In this document: one piece after another, positions 41,894-51,195 of the stretch | Numbering within the stretch: the first letter of the stretch is position 1 | Layout: every line of letters begins with the position of its first letter | Notes under the pieces: model-generated | Databases searched by the model: none | Seen by the model: the letters and a program-made list of their open reading frames with translations, nothing else | Told to the model about the DNA's origin: nothing | Assembly: GCF_900104415.1 (NCBI RefSeq) | Contig: NZ_FMXR01000004.1 | Location: 1-64,000, forward strand | DNA length: 64,000 nucleotides | Source: Eubacterium oxidoreducens | Lineage (GTDB): Bacteria > Bacillota > Clostridia > Lachnospirales > Lachnospiraceae | Reading direction: 5' to 3' | Program-made: the position numbers and the translations under genes

Positions 41894-42751
41894 AGAAGTA
41901 TTAAGAAATTGAAGCAACATTTCTTTCCTATTATCATAATCTTGTAGTCCGATTTCATAAAATTCTTTGAGTAATGTAGCATTTTTAGTATAAGGCGTAA
42001 CTCCGGGGTCATGAGATGGTGTAAATAAAAACGCTTGCCCTTTTTTTTCCAGCTCAAAACATTTACTACGGGAAGCTTCATAAACCAGATGTCGCTTATC
42101 AAGAGCTTTTGCGACTAATGGATATCGGTGAAGAAGCATATGATAAAGAAGAGGGTATTTTTGCGAAGTCATCTTGTAATCACGTGATTTTGAAAGAAGT
42201 ACAACTAATTTGTCGCAGCCTTTAAAGAGAGCACGCGCAACAGGAATTGAGTCGACAACACCACCATCATAGTAGATACGACCGTTATGGGAAGTGGGTT
42301 TGCAGACAATGGGGATAGCACACGAAGCCATGAGAGCCCAATAGTCATCTTGTGCAAGATCATCCTTGGTCAAATATTCCGCGGTTCCATGATGGGCATT
42401 TGTGGTCACCATTTCAAGTTCGCAGGGATTATCCATAATGTTACGGTAATTTAAAGGATCGACGCCGTCATGTATAATCATGTCATGATAGATATGAGAC
42501 AGATTAAAAAATGATCCATTTCTCAGAAAGCAACGAGCTCCAAAATAATCTGGGTCATTTAAATGAATCGAATAGAATCGAAAGTTACGGTCACGTTGCC
42601 CGCCAAGATAAGAGACAAGGCAACCAGCACCGGCAGAAACACCAATGGCATAGTTAAAAGAAATGCCATCATCTAAAAATTTATCTAATAAGGCAGCGCC
42701 ATATGCACAGCGCATACCGCCCCCTTCCATAATTAGTCCTACTTTTCCCAT
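41888..42751 (-). CDS. Patatin-like phospholipase
   Basis: A Ser-Asp dyad lipid acyl hydrolase, predicted soluble. The oxyanion loop GLIMEGGGMRCAYGAALLD, the nucleophile GVSAGAG, and the catalytic Asp in YYDGGVVDSIPV are all present. The length of 287 residues agrees with the RssA/YjjU-type bacterial subgroup. It is transcribed with the upstream L,D-transpeptidase gene, with three bases between them. The natural substrate is unknown. Confidence 0.9.
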   Translation of the reverse strand: MGKVGLIMEGGGMRCAYGAALLDKFLDDGISFNYAIGVSAGAGCLVSYLGGQRDRNFRFYSIHLNDPDYFGARCFLRNGSFFNLSHIYHDMIIHDGVDPLNYRNIMDNPCELEMVTTNAHHGTAEYLTKDDLAQDDYWALMASCAIPIVCKPTSHNGRIYYDGGVVDSIPVARALFKGCDKLVVLLSKSRDYKMTSQKYPLLYHMLLHRYPLVAKALDKRHLVYEASRSKCFELEKKGQAFLFTPSHDPGVTPYTKNATLLKEFYEIGLQDYDNRKEMLLQFLNTSL

Positions 42752-42754
42752 AAT

Positions 42755-44203
42755 TTAATCCTCAGAAACATAAGAATATGCATTTGAAACCTTGGCATTT
42801 TCCGATGTCAGCTTAACGGTATCGCGGTAGAAAGCAATTACCGGAGTTCCGGTTTCAATATTTTTATAGATTTTTTTTGCAGCTGAGGCCGGAACATTGA
42901 TACATCCATGAGAGCCGGATGTTTTATAGATAGAACCTCCAAAGGAACTTCGCCAACTTGCATCATGGATTCCAACATTGTAAGCAAATGGCATGAAATA
43001 GGTTACATCAGAGGAATAATCTTCTCCGACAAGCGTAGCCGGCGACTGTTTGTAAACGATTTTAAAGATACCATCCGGAGAACCATTTCCTTTGCTGATA
43101 TTGCCGGATACAATGTCTGTTTCAACAATAAGTTTACCCTCTTTATAATAGTATAAATGTTGGTTGGAGTAGTCGATTTCCACATAAGTATCTTGAATTT
43201 CCTGCGATCCTTCATAGGTTGCTTCCTGTGAATACTGCATTTCTCCGGTTATGGAACCGCCTGTATTTAGATCTTCAAGTAATTGTTTTACCATAGCCTC
43301 TTTGTCAACAACCCAGCCGTAGTCACCGCCTCCAATGGTAATAGTATCACCTAGAGTTGTTTTGAATTCGCGCTCATCGCCATAAGTATTATAAGTGCTG
43401 GCAAGCGACTGAACATAATCGGTTACAGCCTCTTCACTGATACTGACGCTTCCGTCGTCTGCAATGGAAAGGAGTGATTGAATAATCGAACTGTCAATAA
43501 CCAGATTCTCGTCACTGCTTTTTAAGGTATAAGTGATCGTAGTGTCAGTGTATTTAGAAATTTGTGATAACGTAGTGTTAAGGCTTTCGTCATTGGAATA
43601 GACGGTTGGGTTTTCATAATCTTCATCTGTAAGTTCTAGTGTTGTCGTACCATCATTTAAACAATCAAGAACTTTTTGGCGGGCACTGTCTAAAAGAGTA
43701 GTACCCATAACTTCTTCTGTGATGACCCAGCCATCTTCTGTCTGTGTAAGGGCGGCATCTTGTGGTGCGATATAGGAATCGGTATCAAACAAAGCAAGTT
43801 TAGAGATTGCATTTTTGGCATCCGTTTCTTCATATGAAGCAGACACATCAAGCGTTAGTTCGTGTTGTTGTGAAATCTGCATCGGCCAGGCAAAGCCGCT
43901 TTGCTCTTTCAAAAGCGTTTTAGAAGAATTTGAAAGAGTATAAGAATATCCAAAGTCAGCGCCGATTAGTTCATAGGAATTACCATCGCGATCGGTAATG
44001 GTTAGAACGTAACTGTCAGCAGCGTTGCGAAGGATTTGATCCACTTCTTTTGCCGTCATGAAAGACGCATCTTCACCGTTTACTGTTGTATTTGAAAAGA
44101 AATGTGATGAAAAGTAAATGCTGATGCCAATGTACACTGCAGCTAGAATAATTACAATCAGGATTAACACAGCACTGCCTTTATGAGCTTTTATGTATTT
44201 CAT
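42755..44203 (-). CDS. L,D-transpeptidase (YkuD domain) with PG-binding domains
   Basis: An N-terminal membrane helix (residues about 10-35) is followed by a VanW/PG_binding_4-type region (AKEVDQILRNAADSYVLTITDRDG, split here) and a C-terminal YkuD domain. The catalytic Cys is near residue 434 in SHGCINVP; VEIDYSNQHLYYY and GIHDASW are conserved YkuD blocks. It forms 3-3 cross-links or attaches molecules to peptidoglycan outside the membrane. The 482-residue length fits this architecture. Confidence 0.92.
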   Translation of the reverse strand: MKYIKAHKGSAVLILIVIILAAVYIGISIYFSSHFFSNTTVNGEDASFMTAKEVDQILRNAADSYVLTITDRDGNSYELIGADFGYSYTLSNSSKTLLKEQSGFAWPMQISQQHELTLDVSASYEETDAKNAISKLALFDTDSYIAPQDAALTQTEDGWVITEEVMGTTLLDSARQKVLDCLNDGTTTLELTDEDYENPTVYSNDESLNTTLSQISKYTDTTITYTLKSSDENLVIDSSIIQSLLSIADDGSVSISEEAVTDYVQSLASTYNTYGDEREFKTTLGDTITIGGGDYGWVVDKEAMVKQLLEDLNTGGSITGEMQYSQEATYEGSQEIQDTYVEIDYSNQHLYYYKEGKLIVETDIVSGNISKGNGSPDGIFKIVYKQSPATLVGEDYSSDVTYFMPFAYNVGIHDASWRSSFGGSIYKTSGSHGCINVPASAAKKIYKNIETGTPVIAFYRDTVKLTSENAKVSNAYSYVSED

Positions 44204-44465
44204 AGAATCACCTGTCTTTCTGTAAGCATTATAACGAGAAAAGGCGGTTATTTCAACTAAGTAGGGCTTGACGTTACAAAGTTAAAGGTTGTGTATTTGA
44301 TGTATTCAACGGGATAAAACAGTCATATCATATGAAAGAAAGGACAGGGAGAAATGCTTGAAGTTTCAAAAATAATCAACTATAATACAAAGGTTGAATT
44401 CTACTTTTATGTGGAATATTTATAATGTAAAATTATTTTTATATTTGGCTTAGGAGGAATTGAAT

Positions 44466-45692
44466 ATGAAAAGCTTGAATCGCTGGGTGTATGCAGTATT
44501 CGGAGTGATTGCTTTATTAATGGCAGGACTTGTTTATGCATGGTCGGTAATGTCAAAGCCGATTGGAGCTGCGCATACAGATTGGACAGCAGCGCAGCTG
44601 TCACTTACATTTACATTGGTAATGGTATTTTTCTGTTTAGGGGGATTGATAGCCGGAATCTTATCAAAGAAGATTCCAACGAGAATCTTCATTATCATAG
44701 CCGGAATCTTATTTGTAATTGGCTTCATGGTTGCAGCAATGGCAGGGGATTCGCCGGTTTTATTATATCTGGGATTTGGAATTATCTGCGGTCTTGGAGC
44801 TGGATTTGCTTACACGCCGGTAATGGGAACGGTATCAGCATGGTTTCCGGATAAACAGGGTTTGATTTCCGGAATCTTATTAATGGGATTTGGACTTAGT
44901 AGTTTCATTGTCGGAAAGGTTTATACTGCTTATACGCCATCGGATGGTACGGATGGTTGGCAGGCAACTTTCCGTGTTATGGGAATTATAGTTGTAATTG
45001 TACTTGTGATATGTAGTATTTTCTTAGTAAAGCCGGATGCTGATTATAAACCAAAAACAATTACGGACAGCTCTAAGAAAAAGGAAGTAAGAGAGCCTGC
45101 AAGTGAAAAAACACCGGGCGAGATGCTTCGACATCCATCATTTTGGTGTTATTATATATGGGCAATTGTTGTTTCCGGAGCAGGTCTTGCACTTGTATCG
45201 CAAGGAAGTGGTATTGCAACAGAAGTTGGCCCGAATGTTTCCGCAGGAACAATCGCTACGGTTGTTGGTTTAATATCTATTTTCAACGGAATCGGACGAG
45301 TGATTTTTGGTGCGATTTTTGATAAAAAGGGACATAAGTTTACAATGATTTTGGATATGATTGTTTTTATCATTGCAGCATTGATTATTATTGCATCACT
45401 TGCGACAGGTTCCTTTACGGTATTAACAATTGGATTTATTGTTGGTGGAATCGCATATGGTGGAGTAACGCCGACGAATTCAGCCATCATTAGTGATTTC
45501 TTTGGACGAAATAATTATCCAACAAACTTCTCACTGATTAATACAAACCTTATTATTGCATCATTTGCATCAACAATTGCCGGTAGATTATATGATTCAA
45601 GTCAGTCATATTTTTCGACAATGATTATGATGATTATTTTAACGGTAGTAGGATTTGTAGTATTCTTCGGAGTAAGAAGACCGAAACAGTAA
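44466..45692 (+). CDS. MFS transporter, OFA (oxalate/formate antiporter-like) family
   Basis: Twelve predicted helices in 408 residues. The N-terminal NRWVYAVFGVIALLMAGLVYAWSV, FGIICGLGAGFAYTPVMGTVSAWFPDKQGLISG (in parts) and FNGIGRVIFGAIFDKKG are typical of the OFA family. OFA members carry oxalate/formate, lactate or pyruvate, so the substrate stays open. ATG at 44466 is eight bases after AGGAGG; the TTG at 44460 is too close. It appears monocistronic. Confidence 0.88.
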   Translation: MKSLNRWVYAVFGVIALLMAGLVYAWSVMSKPIGAAHTDWTAAQLSLTFTLVMVFFCLGGLIAGILSKKIPTRIFIIIAGILFVIGFMVAAMAGDSPVLLYLGFGIICGLGAGFAYTPVMGTVSAWFPDKQGLISGILLMGFGLSSFIVGKVYTAYTPSDGTDGWQATFRVMGIIVVIVLVICSIFLVKPDADYKPKTITDSSKKKEVREPASEKTPGEMLRHPSFWCYYIWAIVVSGAGLALVSQGSGIATEVGPNVSAGTIATVVGLISIFNGIGRVIFGAIFDKKGHKFTMILDMIVFIIAALIIIASLATGSFTVLTIGFIVGGIAYGGVTPTNSAIISDFFGRNNYPTNFSLINTNLIIASFASTIAGRLYDSSQSYFSTMIMMIILTVVGFVVFFGVRRPKQ

Positions 45693-45710
45693 AAAAGATA
45701 AGAAAAATAA

Positions 45711-45763
45711 AACCCCATAGGATTTTACAGACTGTTGTCTTTAAGATCCTATGGGGGATTTTT
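45711..45763. terminator. Terminator between the transporter and lipase genes
   Basis: CCCCATAGGAT pairs with ATCCTATGGGG across a 22-base loop, then ATTTTT. An A run on the left side allows use from the minus strand too. Confidence 0.82.
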
Positions 45764-45803
45764 ATATATAGCGTTATGGCATCTTGAAAAGATCAGGAAG
45801 TGT

Positions 45804-46760
45804 CTACACCAAAGGTTCGGATCTTTTACCTTCTAACCAGCGAAGTAAATCGCAAAAGACGGTATCTTTATCGGTTTCATTTAGAATTTCATGACGATCG
45901 CCTAGATAAAGGCGCATCGTGCAATCACTCATACCGATTTTTTTGAAAAGCTCGTATAATTCATTTACCCCGCTTCCGAATTGTCCGACAGGATCATCAC
46001 CTCCGGAAACTAAAAAGAGAGGAAATGTCGATGGCGTTTTAGCAATATTTGCCTGATTTTTTGCAGCCTCAATGCTAAGAAACATATTGTAATAGCCGTT
46101 AAGTGTAAAAACAAAGGTACATAGAGGATCTTGCAAATATTTGTCCACAACCGCGTTGTTTTTCGTAAGCCAGTCAGCTGACATTCTGGTTTGACCGAAT
46201 TTTTTATTATACGACCCCATAATGAGATTGTTAAGGAAACGGCTTCGATAATGCCAATTATGAATGCCGGCAATGATTTTACATAACATCTTTCCAAACT
46301 TTAAGGACCCATCTGTCGGCATACCGGTTCCCATAATGATGCAACCGGCAAGACCTTGAGAGTAATCTTGAATATATTGGCGAATCAAGAAAGAACCCAT
46401 GGAGTGTCCCATAACAAAATAAGGAGTCTTAGGATAGGCTGCTGCAGTTTTTTTGCGAAGGGTATGAATGTCGCTTAGCAAGCATTCATTGCCATTTTCC
46501 CGGGCAAAAAAACCAAGGTCTTCTTCTGAGCGGATAGATTGTCCGTGACCAAGATGGTCATGACCGGCGACCAAATAGCCGTGTTCATTTAAGAACAAAG
46601 CAAATTCTTCATATCGCTCAATGTATTCGTCCATACCATGGACAATCTGAAGAACTGCTTTTATCTCACCATTCGGAATCCAGTAAACTCCATGAATTTT
46701 AGTAATGCCGTCTTTTGATAAAAATGTAAATTCCTCTTTCAACTGTTTATATCCTTTCAC
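45804..46760 (-). CDS. Alpha/beta hydrolase, monoacylglycerol-lipase-like
   Basis: A soluble serine hydrolase. The nucleophile elbow is VMGHSMGSFL; the oxyanion region is LQIVHGMDEYIERYEEFA; the acid is in VSGGDDPVG; the His is in GDRHEILNE. These match lysophospholipase/monoacylglycerol lipase proteins of 300-320 residues (this one 318). It probably hydrolyses lysophospholipids or monoglycerides. It is divergent from thrH. Confidence 0.88.
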   Translation of the reverse strand: MKGYKQLKEEFTFLSKDGITKIHGVYWIPNGEIKAVLQIVHGMDEYIERYEEFALFLNEHGYLVAGHDHLGHGQSIRSEEDLGFFARENGNECLLSDIHTLRKKTAAAYPKTPYFVMGHSMGSFLIRQYIQDYSQGLAGCIIMGTGMPTDGSLKFGKMLCKIIAGIHNWHYRSRFLNNLIMGSYNKKFGQTRMSADWLTKNNAVVDKYLQDPLCTFVFTLNGYYNMFLSIEAAKNQANIAKTPSTFPLFLVSGGDDPVGQFGSGVNELYELFKKIGMSDCTMRLYLGDRHEILNETDKDTVFCDLLRWLEGKRSEPLV

Positions 46761-46820
46761 CTCTCGTTGTTATGATATAAATTTTAACAGAAAAAATATT
46801 ACGGAACAAGAAAGAGGTCG

Positions 46821-46850
46821 TTGACAAAGCAGGGGATACTTCACTATATT
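46821..46850 (+). promoter_or_regulatory. Promoter of thrH
   Basis: TTGACA (46821-46826) and TATATT (46845-46850) are separated by 18 bp, about 37 bases before the start codon. Confidence 0.7.
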
Positions 46851-46886
46851 ATAAAGGTAAAGTATAAACGTGCGGAGGATATAAGA

Positions 46887-47489
46887 ATGGATATTGTATG
46901 TTTGGATATGGAAGGGGTACTTGTACCGGAGATTTGGATTGCATTTGCCAATGCGACCGGTATTGAAGAACTTAAGAAAACAACGAGAGATGAGCCGGAT
47001 TATGATAAGCTTATGAAGTACCGTTTAGATATTTTAAAAGAGCATGGACTTGGATTAAAAGAGATTCAGAAAGTAATCGCAACAATTGATCCGATTCCGG
47101 GAGCTAAGGAGTTTTTAGATGAGCTTAGAAAAATCACACAAGTTGTGATTATCTCTGATACATTTACGCAGTTTGCGATGCCGCTGATGAAAAAGCTCAA
47201 CTATCCGACATTATTTTGTAATGAACTGGTTGTTGCAGATAACGGAGAGATTACCGATTATAAAATGCGTTGTCCAAAGTCTAAGTTAACAACGGTTAAT
47301 GCACTTCACGATATGGGATTTGAAACAATTGCAAGTGGTGATAGTCATAATGACCTTGCCATGATTCAGGCAAGTAAGGCCGGTTTCTTATTTAAGAGTA
47401 CGGAACAGATTAAGAAGGATTATCCGGATATTCCGGCATTTGATGAATTTGACGATTTATTAAATGCTATCAAGGGTGCACTTGCATAA
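46887..47489 (+). CDS. thrH: Phosphoserine/homoserine phosphotransferase-type HAD phosphatase ThrH
   Basis: A HAD-superfamily enzyme. The ATG at 46887 has GGAGG upstream; a frame extension to 46821 covers the promoter. MDIVCLDMEGVLVPEIWIAFA contains the nucleophile motif with DxE rather than DxD, a feature of ThrH. IISDTFTQFAMPLMKKL and ASGDSHNDLAMI complete the active site. ThrH has phosphoserine phosphatase activity and phosphoserine:homoserine phosphotransferase activity. The length of 200 residues is normal. Confidence 0.92.
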   Translation: MDIVCLDMEGVLVPEIWIAFANATGIEELKKTTRDEPDYDKLMKYRLDILKEHGLGLKEIQKVIATIDPIPGAKEFLDELRKITQVVIISDTFTQFAMPLMKKLNYPTLFCNELVVADNGEITDYKMRCPKSKLTTVNALHDMGFETIASGDSHNDLAMIQASKAGFLFKSTEQIKKDYPDIPAFDEFDDLLNAIKGALA

Positions 47490-47502
47490 GAGATGGAAAA
47501 GG

Positions 47503-47557
47503 AGCTGAAACAGCCAATGTTATTGGAACATAATGACATTGCTGAATCAGCTTTTTT
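47503..47557 (+). terminator. Terminator after thrH
   Basis: AGCTGA-x3-GCxAATGT pairs with ACATTGCTGAATCAGCT with small bulges, then six T. Confidence 0.75.
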
Positions 47558-47691
47558 GTTTTCATCTCTTTCTTTTTCCTCTTTTTTGTCCGTATTTTTT
47601 GATGTTTTTTGACATCAAAAATCCAGTATTTACAAGCATAGACAGGATTCAGCAAGTGAAGAGAGTCAAAATTTTTGTGAGTAATGTTGAA

Positions 47692-47720
47692 TAGACAAAT
47701 GATAATTTAGTTATTATAAT
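47692..47720 (+). promoter_or_regulatory. Promoter of the Tad operon
   Basis: TAGACA (47692-47697) and TATAAT (47715-47720) are 17 bp apart, about 65 bases before the first gene. No obvious repeated operator is seen in the leader. Confidence 0.6.
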
Positions 47721-47786
47721 TCAGACTACAACAAAAGAACGTAGCTGCAGGGTAAGCATTCACAATAGGGGAGGAGGTGAAGCTTT

Positions 47787-48293
47787 CTGGCAGCAGTTCA
47801 GATAATTCTTCTGCTTTTTTTATCAGGAGCAGTCATAACGGATCTTAAGGCAGAGCGAATCGATCATGCCATAATCATTGGCGGTCTTTGCTGTGGATTC
47901 GTATACCAGATCAGTTTATATGGCGGTCTAGGTATCTTATATTGTGCCGGAAGCGCAATGATTCCGGTTATCATATTATTTCCATTATTTATTATGCGTG
48001 CACTTGGAGGCGGCGACTTAAAGCTATTGGCCGTAGTAGGGGCATTTACAGGATTTTCACAGGTCATACATTGTATGATGGTGTCATTTATTCTCGCAGC
48101 TGTCTTTTGTTGTTGGAAACTTATAAAAAACAAAAATGGATGGGCCAGAATTGCGTATTTTTTTGAATATCTTAAAGAGGCGGTAGTAGAAAGAGCAATT
48201 CCGGTATACGATCGTGGAGGTCGAGAAAATCTGATTCATTTTTCTGTATTTATCCTATTTGGATATGTTGTTTGTCAGGAGGTAGGTATTTGA
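47787..48293 (+). CDS. Prepilin peptidase (A24 family), first copy; apparent CTG start
   Basis: A membrane aspartyl protease that processes prepilins. The two catalytic aspartates are in VITDLKAERIDH (near residue 17) and GGGDLKLLAVVGAF. It is a short, TadV/CpaA-like protein of 168 residues with several helices. The first in-frame ATG (47958) would delete the first aspartate. The open frame starts after a TGA at 47778, and the only near-cognate codon at a correct distance from GAGGAGG (47771-47777) is CTG at 47787. A GTG at 47777 is in another frame and runs to a stop. It is the first gene of the pilus operon. Confidence 0.8.
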   Translation: MAAVQIILLLFLSGAVITDLKAERIDHAIIIGGLCCGFVYQISLYGGLGILYCAGSAMIPVIILFPLFIMRALGGGDLKLLAVVGAFTGFSQVIHCMMVSFILAAVFCCWKLIKNKNGWARIAYFFEYLKEAVVERAIPVYDRGGRENLIHFSVFILFGYVVCQEVGI

Positions 48294-49243
48294 GTATAAA
48301 ACAGATTGTTATCTGTGATACGCAGAAGGTTTATGTAGACCGGCTGTTAATGCGTTTACAACAGCAAAAGGAGCGACATCTAAGTTACATTGGGATCACG
48401 AATCCGGATGATTTTACGAAGGAAGATGCCACGAGTTCCTTATATCTGATGGCAGAACCTTTTTGGATACCGGTGCTGTTAGAAGGAATTGAGCACAGAA
48501 CTATTTTGCTTAGTGGGGATTATGTTCCAAAGTGGTTGATGGGGTATCCGGTAATTAATAAGTATCAGGATTATCAGAATATTCTCAGAGGAATATTCGG
48601 CAGTGAATTATGGAATGATTTTTTTGCGCAGGACAATAAGGCGTTGCAAAGTTCGTTATCCATTACCGGCATATATTCACCTTCGGCACATCCGGATGTT
48701 GTGTATTATGCAATTTCCTATACGAAGCGTCTGCAAAAAAAATCGCTGTTTATTCCGGTTTTGCAAAATGGATTTTACATATTTTGTTCGCAATATGAAG
48801 TGCAAAAGGATTTGCTGGATGTTTTGTATTTGATGGATATGAAGGGGGAAAATTTTGATCTGCGAGGATTTATCCACAAGGTGTTTGATGTGGATGTTAT
48901 TCTTCCACCGTTTGTCAGCGGAGCAGCATCCAGGCTTGGAAGAGAGCAGATTGTAAACTTGTTGCGATTGGTACAGCAAAGAACCGATTACGAAGAAGTG
49001 GTACTGTGTTTTGACTGTTTGGCGGAGGATTATTACGAATTATTTGATAGTTTTTCTAAGAAAATTTTGCTCGAATCTAACGGGCCATATGCAAGACATG
49101 CTCAAAAGCAGTTTCAGGAAAATATCAGATTGCATTATGGAGCAGATCGCGAAGATGATTATGTGCATGTGGAATTACCGGTGACGCAGGTTTATGATCC
49201 AGACCAGTTATGCGTAAGTGAGATGGAGGAAAGAATATGTTAG
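48290..49243 (+). CDS. TadZ/CpaE-like protein without P-loop
   Basis: TTG at 48290 has AGGAGG seven bases upstream and overlaps the previous stop. Residues 1-110 have the look of a degenerate receiver domain (KQIVICDTQKVYVDRLLMRLQQ, ILLSGDYVPKWL). The second half resembles a MinD/CpaE-type ATPase, but GIYSPSAHPDVVYYAIS replaces the P-loop, so nucleotide binding is unlikely. TadZ localises the Tad secretion machine at the pole. It sits directly before the TadA ATPase gene, which supports the role. The length is 317 residues. Confidence 0.7.
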   Translation: MSIKQIVICDTQKVYVDRLLMRLQQQKERHLSYIGITNPDDFTKEDATSSLYLMAEPFWIPVLLEGIEHRTILLSGDYVPKWLMGYPVINKYQDYQNILRGIFGSELWNDFFAQDNKALQSSLSITGIYSPSAHPDVVYYAISYTKRLQKKSLFIPVLQNGFYIFCSQYEVQKDLLDVLYLMDMKGENFDLRGFIHKVFDVDVILPPFVSGAASRLGREQIVNLLRLVQQRTDYEEVVLCFDCLAEDYYELFDSFSKKILLESNGPYARHAQKQFQENIRLHYGADREDDYVHVELPVTQVYDPDQLCVSEMEERIC

Positions 49244-50466
49244 GGGAGATGGAGTTGATAAATGAGATTCGCCAGGAGGTGATAGGAACTTTTCAACTAG
49301 AGGATACTCTTGATGATGATGAAATCAAGCAAACCATTTATGAGGTTATGAATCAGTCCGATAAGGTGCGAATTATGGATTTACATAAAAGAAAGAGGGT
49401 TGCATCGGCAGTCTTTAATTCGCTAAGGAAGATGGATATCTTGCAAGATCTTTTAGAAGATTCACAGATTACAGAGATTATGGTTAACGGACCGAATCAT
49501 ATTTTTTATGAAAAAGGTGGTCAGCTTTACAAATGGGATCATACATTTTCTTCTACTGAGAAGTTAGAAGATGTAATACAGCAGATTGTTGGAAGGAATA
49601 ACAAGATGGTGAATGAAAGTGTGCCGATTGTGGATACTAGACTTGCGGATGCATCCCGTGTCAATATTGTACTTCCTCCGATTGCGGTAGATGGAGCGGT
49701 CATTAGTATACGACGATTTCCGAAAGAAGCTCTCACAATGAAAAAATTAATCGAGATGAATTCAATTGGAGGAGAAGCTGCCATGTTTTTGGCAAATCTT
49801 GTGAGGGCAAGGTACAACATTTTTATTTCGGGTGGAACAGGGAGTGGAAAGACAACATTTTTAAATGCTCTTTCTATGTTTATTCCAAAGGACGAGCGCA
49901 TTGTAACGATAGAAGATTCGGCAGAGTTACAGATTCAGGGAATTGAGAATCTGGTTCGTCTTGAAATTAGACGTGCTAATTTTGAGGGAGTTCAGGAAAT
50001 TACAATGACTGATCTTATTAAAACGGCATTAAGAATGAGACCGGACAGAATTATTGTAGGGGAGGTACGGGGACGTGAAGCTTTGGATATGTTGCAGGCG
50101 ATGCAGTCTGGACACGACGGAAGTTTAAGCACCGGTCATGCGGATTCGCCAAAGGATATGGTGCATCGACTTGAAACTATGGTTCTGATGGCAATGGAGC
50201 TTCCGTTACAAGCGGTTCGAGCACAGATTAGTAGTGGTATCGATATCATGGTTCATTTGGGGAGACTTCGAGATAAGAGCAGGAAAGTATTAGAAATCTG
50301 TGAATTGATTGAAGGAGATCGAGGCCAGATTATCTATTCACCACTATATCAATTTGTGGAAGAAAATGAGCAAGAGGGGAAAATTATAGGAAAATGGGTG
50401 AAGAAAAACAGTCTGCAAAATAAGACAAAGTGCAAGTTGGCGGGAGTTGTACCGGAGGTATTGTAG
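49237..50466 (+). CDS. tadA: Tad pilus assembly ATPase TadA/CpaF
   Basis: A type II/IV secretion ATPase that powers Flp pilus assembly. ITEIMVNGPNHIFYEKGG, ASRVNIVLPPIAVDGAVISIRRF (two blocks), Walker A GGTGSGKTT at about residues 199-207, the Asp box, Walker B RMRPDRIIVGEVRGREALDML and the His box GHDGSLSTGHADSP are all present. The length of 409 residues is normal. It overlaps the preceding gene by seven bases; GGAGG precedes the ATG. Confidence 0.94.
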   Translation: MLGEMELINEIRQEVIGTFQLEDTLDDDEIKQTIYEVMNQSDKVRIMDLHKRKRVASAVFNSLRKMDILQDLLEDSQITEIMVNGPNHIFYEKGGQLYKWDHTFSSTEKLEDVIQQIVGRNNKMVNESVPIVDTRLADASRVNIVLPPIAVDGAVISIRRFPKEALTMKKLIEMNSIGGEAAMFLANLVRARYNIFISGGTGSGKTTFLNALSMFIPKDERIVTIEDSAELQIQGIENLVRLEIRRANFEGVQEITMTDLIKTALRMRPDRIIVGEVRGREALDMLQAMQSGHDGSLSTGHADSPKDMVHRLETMVLMAMELPLQAVRAQISSGIDIMVHLGRLRDKSRKVLEICELIEGDRGQIIYSPLYQFVEENEQEGKIIGKWVKKNSLQNKTKCKLAGVVPEVL

Positions 50467-51180
50467 ATGGGAAAAAAAACACGAATCTTATCGTTTTTAG
50501 AAGGAATTGGAATAAGCGTTCTTGTTGCTCTTATCTGTTACCGAAGCATCTGGGGAATGGCAGTTGGGATTGTAATCATACCGATGTGGTACAAGTTTCG
50601 TATGTTGCAGTATGAAAAGAAACGGCTCGATAAAATGCGAAAAGAGTTTCAAGAAGCGATGCAATCGGTCAGTGGAGCATTGTATGCGGGCTATTCCCTG
50701 GAAAATGCATGGAAAAGTGCCAGAAACGATTTGTTCGTGATCTATGGAGAAGAGACGCAGATGATTCGAGAAATGGACAACATGTTAAAGCAACTTTCTC
50801 TTGGAAGAAATTTTGGAATAATTTTGAGGGAATTTGGAGAACGTAGCGGTCTAGATGAGGTAAAGGTATTTTGCCAGGTGATGGAATTTGCAATGAAAAG
50901 CGGTGGTGATTTTGCAGGAATGATTGGCGCTTGTGTAAGAAGAATCTCGGATCGTTATGAGGTACAAAGGGAGATTGATACGATTACGGCGGAGAAACAA
51001 TTGGAGTATCGCATTATGATGTTGGTTCCGATTGGGATCATCGTTTATATCTCAATGTCTTCGCCGGGATATCTTGATGCAATGTATGAAACGCTTCAGG
51101 GTCGATGCGTGATGACAGCGTGTCTCGCTGGATATGCCGGTGCTGTTTATCTTGCAGAAAGATTGATTAAAAGAATATAG
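50467..51180 (+). CDS. tadB: Tad inner-membrane protein TadB (T2SSF domain)
   Basis: A 237-residue polytopic protein with the type II secretion F domain: FQEAMQSVSGALYAGYSLENAWKSA and FGERSGLDEVKVFCQVMEFAMKSGGDFAGMI (in parts). Helices flank the domain on both sides. It is shorter than proteobacterial TadB (about 320 residues), as usual in Firmicutes. GGAGG lies eight bases before the ATG, directly after tadA. Confidence 0.87.
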   Translation: MGKKTRILSFLEGIGISVLVALICYRSIWGMAVGIVIIPMWYKFRMLQYEKKRLDKMRKEFQEAMQSVSGALYAGYSLENAWKSARNDLFVIYGEETQMIREMDNMLKQLSLGRNFGIILREFGERSGLDEVKVFCQVMEFAMKSGGDFAGMIGACVRRISDRYEVQREIDTITAEKQLEYRIMMLVPIGIIVYISMSSPGYLDAMYETLQGRCVMTACLAGYAGAVYLAERLIKRI

Positions 51181-51195
51181 GGGGAGGAAGCTAGA

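Noticed and set aside
44466-45692. Calling the MFS protein an oxalate/formate antiporter
   Set aside because: OFA family membership is visible but not the substrate, and no oxalate or formate enzymes lie nearby.
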